Below, in pieces: positions 18,603-27,648 of a stretch of 64,000 nucleotides of DNA. Every line of letters starts with the position of its first letter. Positions within the stretch are counted from its first letter, which is position 1. The stretch covers positions 41,544 through 105,543 of the forward strand of contig CALHVU010000059.1 in assembly GCA_938036925.1 (NCBI GenBank), in the 5' to 3' direction. Under the pieces are notes generated by a model. It was not told the DNA's origin. It made no database searches and was given only the letters and a program-made list of their open reading frames with translations. The translations under genes were made by a program, and so were the position numbers. Origin of the DNA: an uncultured Atopobium sp. (GTDB taxonomy: Bacteria > Actinomycetota > Coriobacteriia > Coriobacteriales > Atopobiaceae).

Positions 18603-18887
18603 TTAGTAAACGATGGTGTTCTCGCCCTTAATTGCCTCGTCAAAAGACTCTTTAACAAAGCCAAGGGTACCGTCGTTAATCTCTTTCATAGCAATAGAGA
18701 CAGAATCTTTACCACTTGCAACAGTAGTAATGTCATCAAAATCCTGAACAGCGGTTACACGCAGGTGCTGACCGTGAAGCATATTGTTAATATCGCAAGC
18801 ACGCTTAGAAGCAAGAGAGCAAAGCAAGAATGGATTCTGCTCAGTTTTCTCAAGCAGGCTGTCAATCTCAGGCTTAATAACAGACAT
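18603..18887 (-). CDS. rpoZ: RNA polymerase omega subunit
   Basis: Small subunit that helps assemble beta-prime into RNA polymerase. It has 94 residues. IDSLLEKTEQNPFLLCSLAS followed by KRACDINNML matches the omega core, though the overall match is modest. Position supports the call, since rpoZ follows gmk in many Gram-positives and actinobacteria. The ATG overlaps the gmk stop (TAATG). The divergent C-terminus (about 45-94) is less typical. Confidence 0.85.
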   Translation of the reverse strand: MSVIKPEIDSLLEKTEQNPFLLCSLASKRACDINNMLHGQHLRVTAVQDFDDITTVASGKDSVSIAMKEINDGTLGFVKESFDEAIKGENTIVY

Positions 18888-19465
18888 TAAAGCTGACCTC
18901 CGTCTGATTCATAGTCATCAAAAACTTCCTCAAGCTTGCTGAGAGCAGTCTCAAGGTTGTCGTTCACAATGCAAACAGTATAGTCGTTTGCATACTCCAT
19001 TTCACGTGACGCATTAGAAAGTCTCGTAGAAATGGTCTTCTCGTCTTCTGTACCACGGCCTCTAAGGCGCTGTTCAAGCTCTTCAAATGAAGGTGGCTTA
19101 ATAAAGACGAGAATGGCGTTGGGATATTGTTTGTGGACCATAAGTCCACCCTGAACGTCAATCTCTAGAACAACAGACTGACCTGCAGAAATCAGGCGAT
19201 CAACCTCGGATTTGAGCGTGCCATAGCAATGACCATGAACATGAGCCCACTCAAGGAATTCACCAGCATCAACGCGCTTTTTAAATTCTTCATCGGAGAG
19301 AAAATAATACGCAACTCCATCGACTTCTCCTGGTCGTGGAGAGCGCGTAGTAGCCGAAACCGTCAGGCCTAGGTTTGGGCGCTTGTCCCTCAACAGAGAG
19401 ACAAGCGTTCCTTTTCCTACACCTGACGGTCCAGATACTACAAAAAGTTTGGCTGAACGAGCCAC
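18887..19465 (-). CDS. gmk: Guanylate kinase
   Basis: Phosphorylates GMP to GDP with ATP. It has 192 residues. The P-loop is SGPSGVGKGT (11-20), followed by TTRSPRPGEVDGVAYYF and, further on, VVLEIDVQGG and RLRGRGTEDE. The start is GTG, overlapping the mihF stop (TAGTG). It is the middle gene of mihF-gmk-rpoZ, a characteristic actinobacterial order. Confidence 0.97.
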   Translation of the reverse strand: MARSAKLFVVSGPSGVGKGTLVSLLRDKRPNLGLTVSATTRSPRPGEVDGVAYYFLSDEEFKKRVDAGEFLEWAHVHGHCYGTLKSEVDRLISAGQSVVLEIDVQGGLMVHKQYPNAILVFIKPPSFEELEQRLRGRGTEDEKTISTRLSNASREMEYANDYTVCIVNDNLETALSKLEEVFDDYESDGGQL

Positions 19466-19773
19466 TACTTGGTCAGTGCCTCGAGGAGCTGCTCACGCTG
19501 ACGAGCGCCAAGGCCCTTAACGCGGCGAGTTGCGGAAATTCCGAGCTCGTCCATAATCTTTGCTGCCTTTGCCTTGCCATAGCCAGGAAGGGACTCGATA
19601 AGAGCGGAAACCTTCATACGCTCAGCAATAGGATCGGTAGAATCAAGGACCTCTTTAAGGGAGACCTTACCAGTCTTAACCTTCTCGCGAAGCTCTGCAC
19701 GAGCGTGACGAGCCTGAGCTGCCTTCTCAAGTGCTGCCTTGCGCTGCTCATCGGTAAGTGTAGGTAGAGCCAT
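19465..19773 (-). CDS. mihF: Actinobacterial integration host factor (mIHF)
   Basis: Nucleoid-associated DNA-binding protein found in Actinomycetota and unrelated to proteobacterial IHF. It has 102 residues from the ATG at 19771-19773, which follows GGAGGAACA; an upstream in-frame ATG lacks such a site. The C-terminal helix-two-turn-helix region LPGYGKAKAAKIMDELGI and RRVKGLGARQREQLLEAL fits the family. Its place directly before gmk and rpoZ matches mycobacterial and streptomycete genomes and is the best single taxonomic clue in the window. Confidence 0.9.
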   Translation of the reverse strand: MALPTLTDEQRKAALEKAAQARHARAELREKVKTGKVSLKEVLDSTDPIAERMKVSALIESLPGYGKAKAAKIMDELGISATRRVKGLGARQREQLLEALTK

Positions 19774-19936
19774 TGTTCCTCCAAACATCGTTTTCGTACT
19801 TCATATACGAAACTCAATTTAATGTGCCTTTTGCACTTCAGCAAAATAGTTTGCCACATAACACGTTATTTACAAGGGGTTTTTTAATATTTCCGCATCA
19901 AAAACCACCTGTTCATCACAATTCCAACAATTTCCG

Positions 19937-20668
19937 TTAATTTTTGAGCTCAGAAATGATGGATTCAAATGCTTCGACTGGATTGTTTGCGCAGGTAATT
20001 GGCCTACCAACCACCAATTTGCTTGCTCCAGCCTTAATTGCTGCTGAAGGAGTGGAAATTCTGACCTGATCGCCCTTCTCGGCACCTTCTGGACGTACTC
20101 CGGGGGTCACGATGAGCGCATTTGGTCCCAAAAGCTCTCTCATTTCCTGTGCTTCCTGAGGTGAGCAAACAATTCCATCGGCACCTGCGCTGTAAGAAAG
20201 AGACGCCAAACGAGCAACTTCATCCTTAATAGATCCGTCTACGCCAATGGAGTGGAGTGCGTCCTCATCCATGCTGGTAAGCACAGAAATAGCCACCAGT
20301 TTGGTACGGCCAGACTCATCAACGCCACGCTCTGCTGCGGCTTCTTCTGCACCCTCTCGACCAGCAGAAATCATCTGAGCGGTTCCCAGGCCATGAATAG
20401 AGAGGATGTCTGCACCAGAAAGCGATGCAGAGTGGACAGCACCTTTGACCTGGAATGGAATGTCATGCACCTTGAGATCAAGAAACACCTTGAAGCCACG
20501 TGCGTGCATCTCATCTACCATCGAGGGTCCGTAGCGATAAAAGAGCGTCATACCAACCTTAACCCAGCGTGCATGGCCGGCGAGAAGATCGGTGAGCTCC
20601 AGAGCTCTTTCTCTTGTGCAATCAAGCGCAACAATAACGGCGTCGCGTGCCTGCTCGTCTGTTAGCAT
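19937..20668 (-). CDS. pyrF: Orotidine 5'-phosphate decarboxylase
   Basis: Last step of UMP synthesis. It has 243 residues. The catalytic DLKVHDIP (64-71) carries the DxKxxD Asp-Lys-Asp set, and IVTPGVRPEG and VVGRPITCANNPVEAF form the phosphate-binding end. The ATG overlaps pyrD by 7 nt. It is the final gene of the pyr operon; only a weak hairpin is visible before mihF, so read-through into mihF is possible. Confidence 0.97.
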   Translation of the reverse strand: MLTDEQARDAVIVALDCTRERALELTDLLAGHARWVKVGMTLFYRYGPSMVDEMHARGFKVFLDLKVHDIPFQVKGAVHSASLSGADILSIHGLGTAQMISAGREGAEEAAAERGVDESGRTKLVAISVLTSMDEDALHSIGVDGSIKDEVARLASLSYSAGADGIVCSPQEAQEMRELLGPNALIVTPGVRPEGAEKGDQVRISTPSAAIKAGASKLVVGRPITCANNPVEAFESIISELKN

Positions 20669-21588
20669 TCAACAGCTCCAATCAGCTCGTGGATGTCAGA
20701 TACTCCCTGAGACTTTGCCCAGTCAGTAAGCTCATTTAGAATGCGTGGAGCACACATTGGGTCGTAAAGGTTTGCAGAACCCACCGAGACAGCCGTAGCG
20801 CCCGCAAGGATAAACTCTGCAGCATCCTCGCCCGTTTCTACGCCACCAACACCGCAAATAGGAATAGAAACTGCCTGAGCGCACTCCCAGACCATACGAA
20901 CTGCAGCATTATGACAAAGAGGACCACTCAGGCCACCTGTTGGCTTAGAGAGCCTGCTCTTTCTGGTGTGGACGTTAATTGACATACCAGGGATGGAGTT
21001 GATGAGCGTTAGACCATCTGCGCCTTCAGCCTCAAAAGCCTTACCAATCTCGGCAACATTGACGGGAGCCATCTTAACCAGAATGGGCAGCTTTGTCAGA
21101 GGACGTACTGCCTTCATAATCTCTGTGGCCTGCTCTGGAGTACCGCCCAGGGGCTTACCGCCCTTCTCGAGATTTGGACAACTCACGTTAAGCTCAATAG
21201 CTGAAATGTGTGGATTAAGCTCTTCAAGGCGCTCGACAACGTCAATCATCTCCTGCACGGAGTGTGCTGCCATCTGCATGATAACGCGTGTGCCACGACC
21301 CTCAAGATCTTTCATGTAGTCATCAGTGTGGGCGATAAAATCGTCCACTCCAGGATTGGCAAGGCCAACGCTGTTCATCATGCCGCCGTTGAGCTCGCAC
21401 ATACGAGGAGCTGGGTTTCCTTCCCAAGGAACGCGAGCAACACCCTTCATAGTGATGGCGCCAAGCAGAGAAACGTCGTAGAAACCCTCAAACTGCCAAC
21501 CGTAGCCAAAGGTACCCGCAGCAGTATTGATAGGATTTTTCATCTGGATACCGCCAAGATTGACGGCCATTTTTACCTGATCTACCAT
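20662..21588 (-). CDS. pyrD: Dihydroorotate dehydrogenase B, catalytic subunit
   Basis: FMN enzyme (class 1B) that oxidises dihydroorotate, passing electrons through PyrK to NAD+. It has 308 residues. NPINTAAGTFGYG and the active-site NVSCPN (Cys137) mark class 1 enzymes. The GVGGVETGEDAAEFILAGA phosphate-binding region is present. It overlaps pyrK by 7 nt, consistent with the obligatory PyrD-PyrK complex. Confidence 0.96.
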   Translation of the reverse strand: MVDQVKMAVNLGGIQMKNPINTAAGTFGYGWQFEGFYDVSLLGAITMKGVARVPWEGNPAPRMCELNGGMMNSVGLANPGVDDFIAHTDDYMKDLEGRGTRVIMQMAAHSVQEMIDVVERLEELNPHISAIELNVSCPNLEKGGKPLGGTPEQATEIMKAVRPLTKLPILVKMAPVNVAEIGKAFEAEGADGLTLINSIPGMSINVHTRKSRLSKPTGGLSGPLCHNAAVRMVWECAQAVSIPICGVGGVETGEDAAEFILAGATAVSVGSANLYDPMCAPRILNELTDWAKSQGVSDIHELIGAVEC

Positions 21589-22376
21589 GCGATCTCCTTT
21601 GCCTCAAAGACAGGTCCAACCATGCAAGCAGACGCATAGCCGCCCTTAGCAAGTGGGACATTGCAGGTGTTGCATGCGCCAAAGGCGCAGCTCATCATAC
21701 GCTCCATAGAAACCTGGCAGGCAACGTTGTTGGCAATTGCAAGCTTGGCCACGTTTCTCATCATAGGCTCTGGACCGCAGGTATACACAGCGTCCCAGAC
21801 ACCTTGGCTCAAAGGTTCCTCCAAAGCTGCTGTTACAAAGCCCTTGGTACCCTTAGAGCCGTCATCTGTTGTGACGTATACATTCTGTGCGCCTAGTGCG
21901 AGAAGATCCTCTTCTCCAAAGAGTTTCTCGGCAGTTTGTGCGCCAATGACTGCGTCAAACTCAACACCCAGCTCGGTAAGCTTACGAGCTGCCGCGATAA
22001 TTGGTGTGATACCCACACCTCCTGCTACCAGGACGCTTCTCTTGCTAGAAGCGTTAAGGCGCCAGGGGCGGCCGCAAGGAGCAGTCATGTCACTGGCGTC
22101 ACCAGGCTTCATCTGAGAAAGCCTGCGTGTACCCTCGCCTACCGTTGCGTAGATAAGCTCGAGCGTATCAGTTGCTTTATCAGCTAGCGAGAAGGACAGC
22201 GGGATGCGAAGAATGTGGCGCTTATCGCCTGGAACATTAACGTTTACAAACTGACCAGGCGCTAGAGACTTACAAAGACCTGGTGCCTTGAGCTGGGCTC
22301 TATACAGATTCTGGGCAACCTGGGTATTACTCAGAACCGTAAAGTCAAATACCTGTACATTTCCACGTAGTGGCAT
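21582..22376 (-). CDS. pyrK: Dihydroorotate dehydrogenase B, electron-transfer subunit
   Basis: FAD- and 2Fe-2S-containing reductase subunit that links PyrD to NAD+. It has 264 residues with a ferredoxin-reductase fold, VAGGVGITPI for nucleotide binding, and a C-terminal 2Fe-2S site at C230, C235, C238 and C251. The ATG overlaps the pyrC stop (TAATG). Presence of pyrK means pyrimidine synthesis does not depend on quinones here, fitting an anaerobe. Confidence 0.95.
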   Translation of the reverse strand: MPLRGNVQVFDFTVLSNTQVAQNLYRAQLKAPGLCKSLAPGQFVNVNVPGDKRHILRIPLSFSLADKATDTLELIYATVGEGTRRLSQMKPGDASDMTAPCGRPWRLNASSKRSVLVAGGVGITPIIAAARKLTELGVEFDAVIGAQTAEKLFGEEDLLALGAQNVYVTTDDGSKGTKGFVTAALEEPLSQGVWDAVYTCGPEPMMRNVAKLAIANNVACQVSMERMMSCAFGACNTCNVPLAKGGYASACMVGPVFEAKEIAW

Positions 22377-23683
22377 TACTTTTCCCCTCCAGGAACAATT
22401 ACTTCATTGGCAAGAACTCGCTTACCATCAACAAACACATCTGTTGCAACACCATAGAGCTCAGCGCCAATGAAGGCGGAGTTCTTGGACTTGCTCTCAA
22501 AATACTCTGTCGTAATCTGAACCTTCTTTTCTGGGTCAAAAAGGGTCAGGTCAGCCTTGTAACCTGCAGCAATCTTAACAGGCTCAAGACGCAGAATACG
22601 ACGAGGATTAACGGCCATTGCGCGAACAAGACCAGTGTAAGAAAGCTTATTGGTGCGCACCATATTAGTGACCATCAAAGGCAGCGAGGTCTCAAGGCCA
22701 ATGCAGCCAAAGTAAGAGATTTCCCACTCGCAGTCCTTCTCGTGAGCTGCATGAGGTGCATGGTCGGTAACAATACAGTCAACTGTACCGTCTGCGACTG
22801 CAGCCTGAAGAGCAAGCGCATCCTCAGCAGTTCTGAGTGGTGGATTCATCTTAAGATTGGTGTTATACGTATCGGTGATGTCGTCCTCAGACAAGAAGAG
22901 ATGGTGAGGGCAAACCTCTGCGGTAACCGGCAAGCCTTCCTTCTTAGCTGCACGTACCAGCTCTGCTCCCCTGCCCGTTGAAATGTGGCAAATGTGCAGA
23001 GGACAGCCGGTAAGGCGGCAAAGATCAATGTCTCTGGAAATCTCCAGCTCCTCGCCAAGTGCTGGCCAGCCAAACATGCCAAGGCGCGTACTTGCACGAC
23101 CCTCGTTAACAACGCCACCAGCACTGATGGACTCAATCTCACAGTGAGCAGCAACAACGCGGTCAAACTGGGAGACATACTCCATAACGGTGCGCATCAT
23201 ACCAGCGCTTTGAACGCCGTGGCCGTCGTCAGAGAATGCGGATGCTCCCTCATCAACCATGTTGCCAATCTCAGCAAGCTCCTGTCCCTTAGAACCCTTG
23301 GTTAGAGCACCCATAGGACGAACGTGAATGAGACCAACCTCATTGCCACGATCAATCTGGAAGCGAACAGCAGGACCGTTATCAGTAACAGGGTTGGTGT
23401 TTGGCATGGTAGCAACGTCAGTAAAGCCACCATGAACTGCAGCTCTAGAGCCCGTCTCAATGGTCTCCTTGTACTCAAAGCCTGGATCTCTGAAGTGAAC
23501 ATGCATATCAACAAGGCCAGGGGTCAACACCTTGCCTTTTGCGTCAATAACAGTATCGCCCTCTTGAGGCTTAACCGTAGCTGCAACTTCAGCAATGGTT
23601 TCTCCCTCAATACGGACGTCCATTACCGCGTCAAGATTAAGCTGCGGGTCTACAACACGCGCACCCTTAAGCAGAAATGCCAT
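22376..23683 (-). CDS. pyrC: Dihydroorotase
   Basis: Zinc amidohydrolase that closes carbamoyl-aspartate to dihydroorotate. It has 435 residues (class I). DMHVHFRDPG puts the first metal histidines at H61 and H63. Further metal and catalytic residues are in VAAHCE, CHISTG and IVTDHAPH. It overlaps pyrB by 17 nt and sits between pyrB and pyrK. Confidence 0.96.
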   Translation of the reverse strand: MAFLLKGARVVDPQLNLDAVMDVRIEGETIAEVAATVKPQEGDTVIDAKGKVLTPGLVDMHVHFRDPGFEYKETIETGSRAAVHGGFTDVATMPNTNPVTDNGPAVRFQIDRGNEVGLIHVRPMGALTKGSKGQELAEIGNMVDEGASAFSDDGHGVQSAGMMRTVMEYVSQFDRVVAAHCEIESISAGGVVNEGRASTRLGMFGWPALGEELEISRDIDLCRLTGCPLHICHISTGRGAELVRAAKKEGLPVTAEVCPHHLFLSEDDITDTYNTNLKMNPPLRTAEDALALQAAVADGTVDCIVTDHAPHAAHEKDCEWEISYFGCIGLETSLPLMVTNMVRTNKLSYTGLVRAMAVNPRRILRLEPVKIAAGYKADLTLFDPEKKVQITTEYFESKSKNSAFIGAELYGVATDVFVDGKRVLANEVIVPGGEK

Positions 23684-24602
23684 CAGAGTCTCCTCCCAGA
23701 AGCAAATACATTGCGGCCATGCGCGTCAAAACGCCTGCATTGACCTGGTCAAGAATACGAGAGCGAGCGCAATCGGCCACCTCGCTGTTAATTTCCATGC
23801 CACGGTTCATAGGACCTGGGTGGCAGATAATTGCTTCAGGCTTCATCAGCTTGCTGCGGCGCTCGTCAAGGCCCCAAAGCCTGTTGTACTCACGGCGAGA
23901 AGGAATAGGAGCTCCTTCCATACGCTCCAGCTGCACGCGGAGCATGTACACGACGTCAACATCACCAATGACCTCATCAAAATGTGAGGTCTGATAGCAG
24001 CCAAACCAGCTTGGATCGTCTACGTGGAATGTTGGAGGTCCAACGAGAACAACCTCTGCACCCATAGTCTTGAGTGCTGGCACCAAAGAACCAACAACGC
24101 GACTGTGAGAAAGGTCGCCAACAATGGCAACTTTAAGGCCATCAAGATGCCCAAAGTTCTTGCGAATGGTATAGAGGTCAAGCATGGCCTGAGTGGGGTG
24201 CTGATGCTTGCCGTCACCAGCGTTGATGACAACGGCATCAGTGTGCTCAGTAATCTTCTGCGGTGTACCTGCAAGTCTTGCACGGCAGATAAACATATCA
24301 ACGTTCATAGCGTCGATAGTCTGAATGGTATCTGCCAAAGACTCACCCTTAACCACAGATGAGGTAGATCCTCCCATGTTTAAAGCGTCGGCAGAGAGAC
24401 GTTTCTCGGCAAGCTCAAATGATGAGCGAGTCCTGGTAGAAGGCTCTAAGAACAGGTTGACGATAGTGCGGCCACGAAGTGCCGGCACCTTTTTAATGTC
24501 TCTGTTGTTTACAGCCTCAAACGACTGAGCTGTATCAAGAATTTGCTGGATATCGTCACGCGTCAGACTGTTTGTATCAATCAAATGTTTAACCGAAAGC
24601 AT
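23667..24602 (-). CDS. pyrB: Aspartate carbamoyltransferase catalytic chain
   Basis: First committed step of pyrimidine synthesis. It has 311 residues. The carbamoyl-phosphate site is STRTRSS (55-61), with GDGKHQHPTQAMLDLYT and HPGPMNRG further on. No pyrI regulatory chain is adjacent, so control is probably at the RNA level through PyrR. The ATG overlaps the pyrR stop (TAATG). Confidence 0.97.
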   Translation of the reverse strand: MLSVKHLIDTNSLTRDDIQQILDTAQSFEAVNNRDIKKVPALRGRTIVNLFLEPSTRTRSSFELAEKRLSADALNMGGSTSSVVKGESLADTIQTIDAMNVDMFICRARLAGTPQKITEHTDAVVINAGDGKHQHPTQAMLDLYTIRKNFGHLDGLKVAIVGDLSHSRVVGSLVPALKTMGAEVVLVGPPTFHVDDPSWFGCYQTSHFDEVIGDVDVVYMLRVQLERMEGAPIPSRREYNRLWGLDERRSKLMKPEAIICHPGPMNRGMEINSEVADCARSRILDQVNAGVLTRMAAMYLLLGGDSDGISA

Positions 24603-25177
24603 TAGTTTCCTCCCTCAATAAAGGGGTCAGAATAGTCAGCTTCGTACAGCAAGACGCAGTCCTGACCATCAATTTCTTTAATATTTAAGCTGACTACCTG
24701 GCTCTTTGATGAAGGAACATTCTTTCCCACATAGTCAGGTCTAATAGGAAGCTCACGATGACCACGGTCAACTACTACGGCCAATTGAACGCGCTCAGGA
24801 CGACCATAGTCGATGAGCGCATCAAGTGCTGCTCTGATAGTTCTTCCTGTCTGAAGAACATCGTCTACCAGCACAACGCTTGTACCTGTAATATCAAAAT
24901 CGATATTAGTTGCATGGAGAACCGGTGCGGTATTTCTTCTAAAATCATCGCGATAAAAACTGATATCAAGTGAGCCAACTTTTGGCTTAAATCCGGTAAA
25001 ACTCAAAATCTTTTCCGCAAGACGAGAAGCCAAAACCTCTCCACGGCGAATAATGCCCACCAAAGCAACGTTTTCAATTGCATCGTTATTCTCGACAATT
25101 TCGTGAGCAATTCGTGTAAGCATGCGGTCAAGGGACTGCTCATCCACAATGAGAGAGTGCGAACCTTCTTGAGCCAT
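24602..25177 (-). CDS. pyrR: Pyrimidine operon regulator / uracil phosphoribosyltransferase PyrR
   Basis: RNA-binding attenuation protein with weak UPRTase activity; UMP or UTP binding promotes attenuation of pyr transcripts. It has 191 residues with PRPP motif VVLVDDVLQTGRT (101-113). It is the first gene of pyrR-B-C-K-D-F, with GGAGG 5-9 nt before the ATG. An intrinsic terminator just upstream (25190-25226) is its likely target. carA, carB and pyrE are not in this window. Confidence 0.95.
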   Translation of the reverse strand: MAQEGSHSLIVDEQSLDRMLTRIAHEIVENNDAIENVALVGIIRRGEVLASRLAEKILSFTGFKPKVGSLDISFYRDDFRRNTAPVLHATNIDFDITGTSVVLVDDVLQTGRTIRAALDALIDYGRPERVQLAVVVDRGHRELPIRPDYVGKNVPSSKSQVVSLNIKEIDGQDCVLLYEADYSDPFIEGGN

Positions 25178-25189
25178 AGCGCCTCCAAT

Positions 25190-25226
25190 AAAAAAGATAC
25201 CTCACCTGACCAGGCACAAGGTATCC
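25190..25226 (-). promoter_or_regulatory. pyr operon attenuator (terminator before pyrR)
   Basis: On the minus strand GGATACC (25226-25220) pairs with GGTATC (25201-25196), enclosing an inner CCT-GGTC-AGG hairpin, and is followed directly by six Ts, 13 nt before pyrR. This is an intrinsic terminator in the leader. Upstream, a second AGATACC copy (about 25261-25267) and AAGGC...GCCTT (about 25229-25254) offer alternative pairings. A -10-like TACAAT lies at 25289-25294. PyrR as the effector is inferred from position. Confidence 0.7.
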
Positions 25227-25330
25227 AAAAGGCAAAACTATGACTATGAGCCTTACGGGTATCTCGTACCACATTTAAAGACACACATATTGTACTCGTA
25301 CAGACCCTAACTTTTGGTTAGGAATTTTAA

Positions 25331-26434
25331 TTATCTCTTGAGGTGCTCGTAAGCTTCACAAACTTCATCCACAGGACCCAGCATGCGCTGCTTGCCCTTC
25401 TCAATCCAAATAGCACGGTCGCAAATGCGCTGGACCAGATCAATAGAGTGAGAAACCAGAAGGACCGTAACATTATTAGAAGCAACCAGCTCTTTGATGC
25501 GGTTCTCGCACTTTTGCTGGAAAAGGAAGTCTCCCACCGAGAGTGTCTCGTCAACAATGAGCAGGTCAGGCTCTGTAACGGTTGCAATTGCAAAGGCAAT
25601 ACGTGCCACCATACCAGAGGAGTAGTTCTTGAGTGGCATGTCCATAAAGCCCTCAAGCTCAGCAAACTCTACAATCTGGTCAAAGTGCGAGTCAATAAAC
25701 TCCTTCTTGTAACCAAGAAGAGCGCCATTGAGGTAGATGTTCTCTTTAGCGGTCAGTTCCATGTCAAAGCCAGCACCAAGCTCAATAAGAGGGGCAATAG
25801 TACCTTTAACCTCACAAGTTCCCTTAGAAGGCTCAAGTACGCCCGCAATGATTTTGAGCATGGTAGACTTGCCAGAGCCGTTGGTGCCCACCAGGCCAAA
25901 AGCCTCGCCACGCTTTACCTCAAACGAGATGTCATCAAGAGCCTTGAACTCCTTAAAAGCTACCTCGCCGCGTGCAAAGGCAATAAAGTACTCTTTCAGC
26001 GAGTTGAACTGCTCAGAGGCAATGTTAAAGATCTCTGAAACGCCGTTTACCGCAACAACGGTCTCTGCGTCTTCAGATGGAAGCGGTGGACGCATAAAAT
26101 CGTCATCGCCAGCAACAACTACCCAGGCAGTAACTGTCTGAGGGTTGTTGTGTGTGTCAAATGCATCAATGTAAAGATGATAGCGACCAGGCTCTGGGAA
26201 GGTATATGTCCACGACGTATTAGGAATTGAATCACCAAATTGATGCTCTGTGGTATCCCAAAAACCCTCATCCCAACGGTCGTTCAAACTCCATACATAG
26301 TGGAATTTAAAGCCCTCAGGGTCTGCACCAATAATCTTAGGAGTAGCAGTTACAGTCTCTCCTGCACGAATCTCGTGCGTATCCAAGGAAACCTGAACTG
26401 ACCAGCCTAATTCTTTATTTGGTGACTCAGACAT
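25331..26434 (-). CDS. Wzt/TagH-like ABC transporter ATPase with N-terminal beta domain
   Basis: ATPase of the polysaccharide/teichoic-acid export class, 367 residues. Residues about 10-110 are a predicted all-beta, aromatic-rich region (SWTYTFPEPGRYHLYIDAFD) resembling an Ig-like or triple-tyrosine fold. The ATPase domain follows, with Walker A GTNGSGKST (183-191), signature YSSGM (271-275) and Walker B LLIVDE (291-296). The IELGAGFDMELTAKENIYLN stretch is typical of Wzt/TagH. In Wzt the glycan-binding Ig-like domain is C-terminal, so the order is reversed here. No permease gene is adjacent. AGAGGAG precedes the ATG. The substrate is unknown. A CCTAAC/GTTAGG hairpin (25306-25322) follows the gene. 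Confidence 0.8.
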   Translation of the reverse strand: MSESPNKELGWSVQVSLDTHEIRAGETVTATPKIIGADPEGFKFHYVWSLNDRWDEGFWDTTEHQFGDSIPNTSWTYTFPEPGRYHLYIDAFDTHNNPQTVTAWVVVAGDDDFMRPPLPSEDAETVVAVNGVSEIFNIASEQFNSLKEYFIAFARGEVAFKEFKALDDISFEVKRGEAFGLVGTNGSGKSTMLKIIAGVLEPSKGTCEVKGTIAPLIELGAGFDMELTAKENIYLNGALLGYKKEFIDSHFDQIVEFAELEGFMDMPLKNYSSGMVARIAFAIATVTEPDLLIVDETLSVGDFLFQQKCENRIKELVASNNVTVLLVSHSIDLVQRICDRAIWIEKGKQRMLGPVDEVCEAYEHLKR

Positions 26435-26510
26435 ACAACTCCTCTAATCAACTATTGCCTGAACAGTATAGCTGATTATGGTGAGAAACCCGACTTTTTA
26501 AGATACTTCT

Positions 26511-27539
26511 CTACTTCTGTGGTGCTGCTGTGGTGGTACGAACAATAAGTTTAGGAGCAATCCTAATTGCCTCAGGCTCATACCCTAGCTCGGATGCACG
26601 AATTGCATGCTCAAGGGCTACGCGACCACGCTCCAGCAGGTTAAAGCGAACGGTTGTCAGCGAGAAGTTTGGCAGATAGTCTTCAAGAGAGTCGTCAACA
26701 CCAACAATGCTGACATCATCTGGCACACTGAGCCCTACCTCTTCAAATGCAGCAATGACACCAAGCGCCATCTGGTCATTTGCCGCATACACCGCAGTAA
26801 AATCACGGTTTTCTCGCAGTTTTTTACCAATTTCATAGCCACTATTGGCGGTCCAATCGCCAGCTAAAGGCTCAACAGTTTCTAGCCCATATTCAGACAT
26901 GGCATCTCGCCAGCCCTTCTCGCGAAATTGCGAGTCAATAGAGTATGAAGGGCCTGCTACAAAACGGATCTTGCGATGACCAAGCTCATAGAGGTGATCA
27001 ATGACAAGCTTTGAGCAGCCGTACTGATCTGAGTCAACGGTTGTGCAGTAAGGGTGCTCGTGCATGGTAAGAAGCACTGTTCCAAGGCCTGGCTGCGGCA
27101 CAAATGATTCAAAGTCTGATGCCATAAGGCTCATGCTGATAATCATGCCGTCAACGGGAAGATTGGACATACGATGAGAAATATCCTGCAGGCACAAGCC
27201 GTCGTCGGAGCCTTTCTCAATCATCGTAATTGCATATTCATGCTCACGAGCTGCAGAAACAATGCCATCAAGCGTGGCTAAGTTACCAAACTCGCGAATG
27301 TCGTACAAGCAAAGTCCCACCGATTGATACGAGCCAGACCTCAGCGATCTACCTGCAAAGCTTGGTCTAAAGCCCATAGACTCCATTGCGGCCTGGACTT
27401 TTTCTCGCGTGGCCTTACTGACGTTCTGAGCGCCATTAGCAACACGAGAAACGGTCTGCTGAGAAACACCAGCAACCTGTGCAACATCAGCCATTGAAAC
27501 AGAGCGCTTATTTGAGCTAGAACTATGCGAGCGAGTCAC
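26511..27539 (-). CDS. LacI-family transcriptional repressor, probably of galactose genes
   Basis: DNA-binding regulator of 342 residues. The LacI helix-turn-helix lies at about 15-40 (MADVAQVAGVSQQTVSRVAN), followed by the hinge and a periplasmic-binding-protein-like sugar domain ending in LIVRTTTAAPQK. The start is GTG (27537-27539) behind GGAGG. It is divergent from galM-galK-galT. One copy of the shared operator-like motif lies 24 nt upstream of its own start, one before galM and one before mglB, so it probably controls itself and both galactose units. Galactose as inducer is an inference from the targets. Confidence 0.88.
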   Translation of the reverse strand: MTRSHSSSSNKRSVSMADVAQVAGVSQQTVSRVANGAQNVSKATREKVQAAMESMGFRPSFAGRSLRSGSYQSVGLCLYDIREFGNLATLDGIVSAAREHEYAITMIEKGSDDGLCLQDISHRMSNLPVDGMIISMSLMASDFESFVPQPGLGTVLLTMHEHPYCTTVDSDQYGCSKLVIDHLYELGHRKIRFVAGPSYSIDSQFREKGWRDAMSEYGLETVEPLAGDWTANSGYEIGKKLRENRDFTAVYAANDQMALGVIAAFEEVGLSVPDDVSIVGVDDSLEDYLPNFSLTTVRFNLLERGRVALEHAIRASELGYEPEAIRIAPKLIVRTTTAAPQK

Positions 27540-27562
27540 GAATTCCTCCGATTATCTGCTTG

Positions 27563-27576
27563 TTTACGTACTCATA
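27563..27576. promoter_or_regulatory. Operator-like site 1 (repressor gene side)
   Basis: TTTACGTACTCATA matches site 2 (27746-27762, reverse orientation) and site 3 (36983-37000, reverse) at 13 of 14 positions. It lies 24-37 nt upstream of the LacI-family start codon, where binding would block its promoter. Confidence 0.6.
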
Positions 27577-27648
27577 CTAACAGGCAGATTGACATAACGC
27601 GATAAAATTGCATATTTATCAGCAAATTAAACGCTCACGGTAAAAAAA

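Noticed and set aside
19790..19936. Terminator between pyrF and mihF
   Set aside because: Only a weak GGTTTTT/AAAAACC pairing with a long loop; not convincing enough to annotate.
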